From CAYPXN01 sp964470915 (GTDB lineage: Bacteria > UBA10199 > JADFYH01), in contig CAYYEM010000001.1 in NCBI GenBank assembly GCA_964470915.1, forward strand, positions 1-64,000: a stretch of DNA of 64,000 bases, read 5' to 3'. The translations under genes were made by a program, and so were the position numbers. The number at the start of each line of letters is the position of its first letter. The first letter of the stretch is position 1. Of the stretch, positions 58,680-64,000 are shown piece by piece. The notes under the pieces were generated by a model. The model was not told where the DNA came from. It did no database searches and worked only from the letters and a program-made list of their open reading frames with translations.

Positions 58680-60356
58680 ATGAAATTGAATAAATACAGC
58701 TCAAAATTAACTCAAGACCCTCAACAGCCAGCATCTCAAGCCATGTTGTATGGAATTGGTTTAACTGAAGAAGACATGAAAAAGCCTTTCGTAGGAATCG
58801 CGAGTACTGGCTACGATGGCAATACCTGCAACATGCATTTGAATGACTTGGCTCAATTAGCAAAGAAAAGTTGTTGGGAAGCAGGGATGGTAGGTTTGAT
58901 GTTTCACACTATCGGAGTGAGTGATGGTATTTCGATGGGAACGGAAGGGATGAACTATTCGCTACAATCTCGGGAAATCATTGCAGACTCGATTGAAACA
59001 GTGATGACAGCTCATTGGTACGATGCGAATATTTCTGTCGTGGGTTGTGACAAAAATATGCCGGGTTCTGTGATAGCGATGGGTCGACTCAATCGTCCGA
59101 GCATCATGGTGTATGGAGGCACGATTAGTCCTGGGAAATTTCATGATCGTATTTTGGATATCGTTTCTGCCTTTGAAGGTTTAGGCGAATATGCGGCAGG
59201 AAAAATAAAAGAAGAAGATTTAACTGGAATTTTGAAAAATGCTTGCCCGGGGGCAGGCGCTTGTGGAGGGATGTATACAGCAAATACCATGGCTTCTGCG
59301 ATTGAAACTTTGGGAATGAGCCTGCCAAATTCATCTTCTTATCCTGCGACGGCGGCGGAAAAAAAGAATGAATGTCTCAAAAAAGTAGGGCCTGCGATTT
59401 TGAATTTGCTAGAAAAAGATATTACTCCGAAAAAAATCATCACGAATAAATCTCTCGAAAATGCGATGACCATAGTTATGGCATTGGGCGGCTCTACCAA
59501 TGCTGTCATGCACTTGATTGCCATTGCAAAATCTGTTGGCTTAAAACTTTCTCTCGATGATTTTCAACGTGTGAGCGATAAAACGCCTTTCATTGCGGAT
59601 CTTAAGCCTAGTGGAAAATATGTGATGGAAGATTTGTGTAAAGTGGGAGGAGTACCTGCGGTTCAAAAACTTCTTTTGAAAGAAGGTTTTTTGCATGGAG
59701 ATTGTTTGACGGTCACCGGAAAAACTTTGGCAGAAAACTTGGATTCACTTCCCGATTTAAGCCAAGGCCAAAAAATCATTGTTCCTTTATCTGATCCCAT
59801 TAAGAAAACAGGTCATCTTCAAATTCTTTACGGAAATATTGCGCCTCAAGGTTCGGTGGCAAAAATTACGGGTAAAGAGGGGATGTCTTTCACAGGCAAA
59901 GCAAAAGTGTTTGATAGCGAAGAAGATGCAAATGCTGCTTTGATGAGTAAAAAAATTAAAAAAGGGGATGTGATTGTGATTCGCTATGAAGGTCCTAAAG
60001 GGGGACCCGGCATGCAAGAAATGTTGAAAGTGACAGCTCTCGTAATGGGTGAAGGATTAGGAAAAGATGTGGCCCTTATTACCGATGGGCGTTTCTCGGG
60101 TGGAACCCATGGTTTTGTGGTGGGTCATATTACTCCCGAAGCTCAAGAAGGTGGAGTGCTTGCGATCATTCAAGATGGCGATGAAATCAGCATTGATGCA
60201 AATCAAAAATTTCTTCAATTAAACGTGCCTCAAGCCGAAATTGAAAAACGTTTAAAAGCTTGGACAGCTCCCGCTTACAAAGCAACCAAAGGCACTCTCT
60301 ATAAATATATCAAGACCGTGAGCAACGCTTCTGAAGGTTGTGTGACGGATGAGTGA
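58680..60356 (+). CDS. ilvD: Dihydroxy-acid dehydratase
   Basis: A 558-residue IlvD, converting 2,3-dihydroxy-isovalerate and related acids to 2-oxo acids in branched-chain amino-acid synthesis. Cluster and metal residues: GYDGNTCNMHL, VVGCDKNMPGSVIAMGRLNR near residue 119, CPGAGACGGMYTANTMASAI near 190, VMALGGSTNAVMHLIAIA, and the C-terminal ALITDGRFSGGTHGFVVGHI near 470 with the catalytic serine region. Length is normal. No other ilv gene is near. It runs up to, and abuts, the convergent M29-like gene. Confidence 0.95.
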   Translation: MKLNKYSSKLTQDPQQPASQAMLYGIGLTEEDMKKPFVGIASTGYDGNTCNMHLNDLAQLAKKSCWEAGMVGLMFHTIGVSDGISMGTEGMNYSLQSREIIADSIETVMTAHWYDANISVVGCDKNMPGSVIAMGRLNRPSIMVYGGTISPGKFHDRILDIVSAFEGLGEYAAGKIKEEDLTGILKNACPGAGACGGMYTANTMASAIETLGMSLPNSSSYPATAAEKKNECLKKVGPAILNLLEKDITPKKIITNKSLENAMTIVMALGGSTNAVMHLIAIAKSVGLKLSLDDFQRVSDKTPFIADLKPSGKYVMEDLCKVGGVPAVQKLLLKEGFLHGDCLTVTGKTLAENLDSLPDLSQGQKIIVPLSDPIKKTGHLQILYGNIAPQGSVAKITGKEGMSFTGKAKVFDSEEDANAALMSKKIKKGDVIVIRYEGPKGGPGMQEMLKVTALVMGEGLGKDVALITDGRFSGGTHGFVVGHITPEAQEGGVLAIIQDGDEISIDANQKFLQLNVPQAEIEKRLKAWTAPAYKATKGTLYKYIKTVSNASEGCVTDE

Positions 60357-61370
60357 TTAAATAAGATACTTCTCACCCTCAAACACCACTTCTTCATCAA
60401 TCAAAACTCTTTTTACCGCTGGGAAAATATCTACATGGTATTTGCATTGTTTTTTAGGGAAGCCTTCTTTGGTGTACATGGCGTGTTTTGCCCCCATGGA
60501 AATATGAATGCCGCACATGCGTTCATAGGCACCAATGTCTGATACTCGGCGTTCTTTTGTGAAAGCACGGTTTAGTCCAAAACCCAATTCGCGGATCCAG
60601 ACTTTTCCTTCATGTTCAGCAATTTTTTGATAAGTATTTTGAAAAGCCGGAGGCGATCCTGAAATATCGGTCACGAGTCCATTTTCTATTTGAATTGAAA
60701 AAGGTTTTTCAGGCACATCCACATCATAATCATTTCCTGCAAAAGCGAAGAGCTCGATGCTTCCATTCACTTGAGTGAGATTTTTTGGCTCGCTAAACAC
60801 TTCTCCAATCGGAAATTGACCGCCTACATTCTTCATTCCAGAGTAATCGCCAATGTTGAGTTTGCTGTCTTCAAAGAGAGAATCGTAAATCAGTTCAGAG
60901 TTTTCGCCTATGAGGGTAATTTTTTTGCAGCCATCAATTTTCTTTTTAAGAGCAGGTCCCAGAGAACGATAGTAATTTATGTCGTAAGCAAGGGAGTCAA
61001 TAAAGGTAGGAAATTCTTCTTCTGTAATTCTCAATAAGTGTACATGTTCCACCACTTTTAAATTTCTTTTGAAGAGCTCGATGCGAAAGCGAAATTCATT
61101 GAGACGAAAACTCGTCGATTGCACTAAGATCACCAGAGAGGAAGGGGGCAGCGAGTCGATCTCTTTCATGATTTCTTCCGGATTTGATTTTTCAAAATGG
61201 AGAGAGTGTAATTCTGGAATTACTTTTTTATAAGCATTTGCAAGAAAGAAAGAAAAAGGACTTTGCTCGTCGTAAATCAGGAGTACGGGCAAATGAGCTT
61301 CATAACATATGGCTTGTTCGAGCGTGTCCTTCAGGTTTTTTTGTAAAAGATTGAGCCAGTCTGCTTTCAT
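60357..61370 (-). CDS. M29-like aminopeptidase family protein
   Basis: A 337-residue protein similar to the leucyl aminopeptidase/aminopeptidase T (M29) group of metallopeptidases. The pattern NVGGQFPIGEVFSEPKNLTQ near residue 200 (GG..P.GE.F..P), then GKVWIRELGFGLNRAF near 265 and IHISMGAKHAMYTKEG near 294, corresponds to the C-terminal metal-binding segments (Glu, Glu, His). The N-terminal 180 residues are more diverged. No signal peptide. Activity is uncertain because not all ligands can be verified by eye. Divergent from rnpB. Confidence 0.68.
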   Translation of the reverse strand: MKADWLNLLQKNLKDTLEQAICYEAHLPVLLIYDEQSPFSFFLANAYKKVIPELHSLHFEKSNPEEIMKEIDSLPPSSLVILVQSTSFRLNEFRFRIELFKRNLKVVEHVHLLRITEEEFPTFIDSLAYDINYYRSLGPALKKKIDGCKKITLIGENSELIYDSLFEDSKLNIGDYSGMKNVGGQFPIGEVFSEPKNLTQVNGSIELFAFAGNDYDVDVPEKPFSIQIENGLVTDISGSPPAFQNTYQKIAEHEGKVWIRELGFGLNRAFTKERRVSDIGAYERMCGIHISMGAKHAMYTKEGFPKKQCKYHVDIFPAVKRVLIDEEVVFEGEKYLI

Positions 61371-61479
61371 GAGGGGGTTTTAAGGGGAAAGGAAAGCCAG
61401 GTCAAGAGAGGATGCGGTCTGTTCTGTCGTCTTGACGGATCTTATGCTAATATGACAGCTTGAGACGATACGTTCTTTG

Positions 61480-61911
61480 AACCCTTTTAAGGAGCCTTCA
61501 TCGGAGAATCGCGCTTCATTTATTTGAGGTGAGGAAAGTCCGGACACCAAAGGGTAGCGTACAGGCTAACGGCCTGGCGTCGTAAGGCGACGGAAAGTGC
61601 AACAGAAAGTATGTACGGTCCGCCACATGCAAGCATGCGGCGGACGCTGTAGTGAAATCCGGTAAACCCTACGCGGTGCAAGAGCAAATAGGTTACGCAG
61701 AAAAGACTGACCCGGTCGATGCGAATGGCTAAGGATATCCGAGCCATTAGAGGCGTAATGGGTAGCTTGCTTGAGGCCTGTAGTAATACAGGTCCCAGAG
61801 AAATGATTCTCTATTTGGCTTCACTTTCATTCGATTGGGACTTGTCCTGAGCGAACGTAGTGAGTCGAAGGACAGAATCCGGCTTATAGATGAAGGTTCC
61901 TTAAAAGGGTT
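61480..61911 (+). ncRNA. rnpB: RNase P RNA, bacterial type A
   Basis: The catalytic RNA of ribonuclease P, which matures tRNA 5' ends. Conserved cores are present: GAGGAAAGTCCGGACACC near 61530, ACAGAAAG after the P10-11 region, GGTAAACCC, and the closing AGAATCCGGCTTATAG near 61875. The two ends pair over about 20 bp as P1: AACCCTTTTAAGG...CTTCATC (61480-61502) with GATGAAGG...CCTTAAAAGGGTT (61889-61911), the latter running into TTTTCT as terminator. A peripheral hairpin near the 3' end (likely P18) carries a REP-type repeat (61842-61875). A TG-extended -10-like TAATAT lies at 61448-61453. Length about 430 nt, a little longer than usual. Confidence 0.95.
61842..61875 (+). repeat. REP-like repeat inside an RNase P RNA hairpin
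   Basis: TTGTCCT (61842-61848) pairs with AGGACAG (61869-61875); between them lies GAGCGAACGTAGTGAGTCGA. The word TCCTGAG...TCGAAGGA is the same family as at 880-955 and 53360-53388. In E. coli the corresponding P18 has only a three-base loop. Confidence 0.65.
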
Positions 61912-61916
61912 TTTCT

Positions 61917-62033
61917 AAAAAAAGAATTGGAATAATTTTTCAAAACTTCAACACGCTACTTTTTTCTTTCTAAGGTCCTTGTTTTAGAAAGACCCGCCTT
62001 AAAGTTTTAAAAAATTATTCCAATTCTTTTTTT
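61917..62033. repeat. Long inverted repeat overlapping the rnhA 3' end
   Basis: Arms 61917-61948 and 62002-62033 are complementary in 31 of 32 positions. The right arm includes the last rnhA codons (Lys-Lys-Glu-Leu-Glu-stop), so the left arm is an inverted copy of that gene end. The spacer contains another small hairpin (TCTTTCTAA/TTAGAAAGA). With its A and T runs it could serve as a terminator for both rnpB and rnhA. Confidence 0.8.
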
Positions 62034-62437
62034 AATCGTGAATCCAGGGCAAGATTAGCGAGTGCATCCGCTTCTTTATTTTTTTCTCGCCTGACGTGAG
62101 CGACTTGAATTTTTGGAAACTTTCTTAAAAGAGATTTTACTTCTTCATAGATTGGAATCAATTCAGGATGTTTCACTCTGTATTCCCCGTGAATTTGCTT
62201 CACGACGAGTTCTGAATCTAGAAAAACATCCAGGTGGGTTACTTGATGCTCGAGTGCTTTCTGTAATCCTGCCAGCAGAGCACGATATTCAGCCTGATTA
62301 TTAGTAGTTTCACCGAGATATTCGCTGATTTCAGCGACAGTTTCACCTTCGGCATTTTTCAATATACACCCAATAGAAGCTGGACCTGGATTTCCTCGTG
62401 CAGCACCATCTGTAAAAAGTTGAAATTTTTTTTCCAT
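62015..62437 (-). CDS. rnhA: Ribonuclease HI
   Basis: A 140-residue RNase H type 1 cleaving RNA in RNA-DNA hybrids. Catalytic carboxylates: Asp in QLFTDGAARGNPGPASIG near residue 9, Glu in TTNNQAEYRALLAGLQKA near 50, Asp in LDVFLDSELVVKQIHGEYRV near 73, and the final Asp in VRREKNKEADALANLALD near 127. It lacks the basic handle region of E. coli RNase HI, as in the short archaeal/Bacillus YpdQ-like forms. It overlaps the upstream 93-residue gene by 1 bp and is in operon with the zinc-ribbon gene, a known association. Confidence 0.93.
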   Translation of the reverse strand: MEKKFQLFTDGAARGNPGPASIGCILKNAEGETVAEISEYLGETTNNQAEYRALLAGLQKALEHQVTHLDVFLDSELVVKQIHGEYRVKHPELIPIYEEVKSLLRKFPKIQVAHVRREKNKEADALANLALDSRLKKELE

Positions 62438-62718
62438 TAGTTACTGATGCCAAATTGTTTGAAAAGCTTTTTGCATTCGCCAGGGCTCAAATTTGAAAGG
62501 AGAGTTTTGACTTTAGCAGAGAGTTCTTCAAAGTTTTGAAAATTTTGAAAACTTTCATCTTGTTCAGCTTTGACTTCTTGATCCAATTTATCTGCCAGAC
62601 GTAATAATGCAACTCGCACATCGTTACGACTGATGCTTTCAAGTGAATCTACCGATTTAAATTCTTCATGGTCGACTAAATATCTCAAAACTTCACTGAG
62701 AGTATCATTTGGAATCAT
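62437..62718 (-). CDS. Small conserved protein in the rnhA operon
   Basis: A 93-residue acidic helical protein not recognised. Sequence shows DTLSEVLRYLVDHEEFKSVD, NDVRVALLRLADKLDQEV, and LSAKVKTLLSNLSPGECKKL. The C-terminus KKLFKQFGISN abuts rnhA (1-bp overlap), so it is co-translated with RNase HI. AGGGAGG precedes the ATG. It may be a regulator or helper of the neighbouring proteins; no evidence beyond position. Confidence 0.68.
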   Translation of the reverse strand: MIPNDTLSEVLRYLVDHEEFKSVDSLESISRNDVRVALLRLADKLDQEVKAEQDESFQNFQNFEELSAKVKTLLSNLSPGECKKLFKQFGISN

Positions 62719-62793
62719 AATATTTCCCTCCCTAATCTTAAAAAGGTAAAACCACCTTTTTGCTTGGAAGAATTTTACCGAGTATTTGAAGAT

Positions 62794-63516
62794 TTATTCA
62801 ATAGGAATATAGAGAATTCTAAAACAAGAAGGGCAATTAATCACTTGGGTATATTTTTGAATTTCAATATAGAGCTGGGGGGGTACATTTATATTGCACT
62901 CTTGGCATACTCCTACCAGAATGGGAGCCATGGCGGGCTGTTTTCGGGCTAAAACTTTTTCATATTTAGTGACAAGGTTTTTATCTAGATCACCAAAAAT
63001 TTTTTGTTTGTCAGTCAATTTTTCTTCGAGTTGTTGACGAAGTTTTTCTAAGTCGGATCCAATTCTTGATTCTTCTTCTTGAATTTTGCTTTGCAGAGCG
63101 AGAACTTCATTTTCCAGGCTACTGACTTCATTTTTGAGAGATTCTACTTTTTGACGAAGTTCGGGTAATTTTATCTCTTTTTCGATGTTGTTTTTCTTGG
63201 CACTTGCAATTTCTTTTTGGGCTGCTTGGTATTCTTTGGTTGTTTTAATCTCGTAAAGTTTAGTTTCACGGTTTTTTAAAAGCTCTTTGGATTCAGCAAG
63301 GTCTTTATCAATTTGTTGTGCTTCTGTTTCAGAGAGCTCTAGAATTTTCTTCTTTTCTTCAAAGTCTTTGCTGAGTTGGGCAAGTTTGTTACCCATTTCT
63401 TTAAGGTTTAAAGGGATTTCATCCAAGGATGTTTTAATTTTTTGGATTTCCTGTTCAATGTTTGCCAAATTTGCAAGTTTTTGAAGACCTTCTTTAAGAG
63501 AGAGAGGAGTAGTCAT
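62794..63516 (-). CDS. C4-type zinc-ribbon coiled-coil protein (COG1579/CdsZ-like)
   Basis: A 240-residue protein: a long antiparallel coiled coil (residues 5-180; LSKDFEEKKKILELSETEAQ, KLRQQLEEKLTDKQKIFGDL) and a C-terminal zinc ribbon GVCQECNINVPPQL...NCPSCFRILY, with four cysteines in C-x2-C and C-x2-C. It belongs to COG1579 proteins, of which the chlamydial CdsZ is a member; the molecular role is not settled. Co-occurrence with rnhA is common in several bacterial lineages. Cytosolic. First gene of this minus-strand operon. Confidence 0.88.
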   Translation of the reverse strand: MTTPLSLKEGLQKLANLANIEQEIQKIKTSLDEIPLNLKEMGNKLAQLSKDFEEKKKILELSETEAQQIDKDLAESKELLKNRETKLYEIKTTKEYQAAQKEIASAKKNNIEKEIKLPELRQKVESLKNEVSSLENEVLALQSKIQEEESRIGSDLEKLRQQLEEKLTDKQKIFGDLDKNLVTKYEKVLARKQPAMAPILVGVCQECNINVPPQLYIEIQKYTQVINCPSCFRILYIPIE

Positions 63517-63622
63517 GGTAAGCTTTAGTATCTGATATACTCTTTTTCATCAATCAGATTTTTGGAATCAGAAAATCTCCCATGATTCTTATTTTCTTTA
63601 TGCGAAAGCCAATTGAATAAAA

Positions 63623-63657
63623 AAAACCGTCCCTCTTTTAAAAAGGAGGACGGTTTT
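63623..63657 (-). terminator. Terminator of the tRNA transcript
   Basis: AAAACCGTCC and GGACGGTTTT form a stem, and on the minus strand it is followed by eight Ts. It lies one base beyond the tRNA 3' end. Confidence 0.85.
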
Positions 63658-63658
63658 G

Positions 63659-63732
63659 TGGGCCCACTAGGACTTGAACCTAGGACTGCCCGGTTATGAG
63701 CCGGGAGCTCTAACCAACTGAGCTATAGGCCC
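63659..63732 (-). tRNA. tRNA with CAU anticodon, probably tRNA-Ile2
   Basis: A 74-nt cloverleaf on the minus strand: acceptor GGGCCTA/TGGGCCC with A73, D-arm GCTCAGTTGGTTAGAGC, anticodon stem CCCGG/CCGGG with loop CTCATAA (CAU), and T-arm CTAGG-TTCAAGT-CCTAG. The CCA end is not encoded. CAU can be elongator Met or Ile2 (lysidine-modified). The sequence around the anticodon, GGCTCATAACC, resembles bacterial Ile2 more, so that is preferred. It probably lies in one transcript downstream of rpoD. Confidence 0.93.
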
Positions 63733-63744
63733 GTTTGTTTTAAA

Positions 63745-63840
63745 TAAAAAGTCATTTGCTGCGTTGCTCCTCATTCGCGATGGTCACATACCATTATGGT
63801 GTGCTCCGCTCACTCATTTCAAAACTGCCTTGCATCTGAG
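63745..63840. repeat. MITE-like imperfect palindrome between tRNA and rpoD
   Basis: About 95 bp beginning AAAAAGTCATTTGCTGCGTT and ending near CCTTGCATCTGAGCTTTTTC; the ends are imperfect inverted repeats, and the centre CACATACCA-TTA-TGGTGTG is a hairpin. TTGCTGCGTTGC is shared with the hairpin at 5887-5930. Elements of this type are, from memory, dispersed in deltaproteobacterial genomes. Confidence 0.55.
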
Positions 63841-63922
63841 CTTTTTCTTAAAGCCCTACAAAAATCGAAGATAACCAAGTTTGCAAATTTTTGGGAAGCA
63901 GAAAATGAAAAAGACGATCGTT

Positions 63923-64000
63923 CTACCAATCCACAAAAGTTTTAAGTTGTTTTGCCCGTGAAGGATGGCGAAGTTTGCGTAGAGCTTTCGCTTCAATTTG
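63923..64000 (-). CDS. rpoD: Sigma-70 factor RpoD, 3' end only
   Basis: The last 25 codons plus stop of a reading frame entering from the window edge: QIEAKALRKLRHPSRAKQ followed by LKTFVDW. This is the characteristic end of sigma region 4.2 in primary sigma factors (R.RQIEAKALRKLRHPSR). The rest lies outside the window, so no statement about its other regions is possible. The tRNA and its terminator lie downstream on the same strand. Confidence 0.9.
   Translation of the reverse strand, partial: QIEAKALRKLRHPSRAKQLKTFVDW

Overview
The window looks like a metagenome-assembled chromosome segment from a low-to-medium GC Gram-negative bacterium. Lipoproteins, a periplasmic carbonic anhydrase, an envelope PBP4 and a type IV pilus point to two membranes. 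The best inference is a Bdellovibrionota or other 'deltaproteobacterial' lineage. Support comes from a FadE-type acyl-CoA dehydrogenase, Cys-rich DUF4215 repeats of the myxobacterial type, and a minimal histone-fold protein like those of Bdellovibrio; no rRNA is present to settle it. Two of the three N-runs are flanked by identical 55-bp sequences, as expected for unmerged k=55 de Bruijn contigs.

Layout. 0-5 kb: DUF2203, queD, yktB-like, cobalamin adenosyltransferase, NDH-2 and a PBP4-type peptidase. 5.2-5.9 kb: no protein gene, but a large structured RNA (about 600-650 nt) closed by a 13-bp long-range helix and followed by terminator-like hairpins; I cannot assign it to a family. 6-16.5 kb: an aminotransferase, fadE with FadR-like operators, speA, bolA, a lipoprotein and a Nudix hydrolase. 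16.6-22.7 kb: one long plus-strand cluster (OsmC, thioesterase, siroheme nitrite/sulfite reductase, a partner protein, FIST, purE, beta-carbonic anhydrase-like). 22.8-27.3 kb: periplasmic carbonic anhydrase, a repeat lipoprotein and metH. 27.5-32.5 kb: split transketolase, CtpA protease, acyl-CoA dehydrogenase and GST. 32.5-41 kb: two acid-phosphatase paralogues around a transglutaminase-like protein and a FleN/MinD-like ATPase with a degenerate nuclease-like partner, then citrate synthase, a histone and DoxX.

41-54.4 kb is the type IV pilus region: pilT facing away from pilB-pilC-pilA-TPR-pilM-pilN-pilO/P, then a REP-associated transposase, a real gap, and an opposing minor-pilin operon (pilV-pilW-fimT-pilX) whose PilX-like protein carries eight DUF4215 repeats and could be a pilus-tip adhesin. 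54.7-64 kb: two secreted proteins, cytochrome c, ilvD, an M29-like protein, RNase P RNA, rnhA and a zinc-ribbon protein, tRNA-CAU and the 3' end of rpoD.

The most unusual theme is the density of small palindromic elements. Some interrupt protein genes in frame (aminotransferase, metH twice, dacB signal peptide) and one sits in a peripheral hairpin of RNase P RNA, recalling Rickettsia palindromic elements. A separate three-hairpin element occurs twice, each time directly after a stop codon and each time flanked by a second copy of the last 34-36 bp of the gene. Its hairpin stems differ between copies but remain paired, and the duplicated acyl-CoA dehydrogenase end differs only at synonymous positions.
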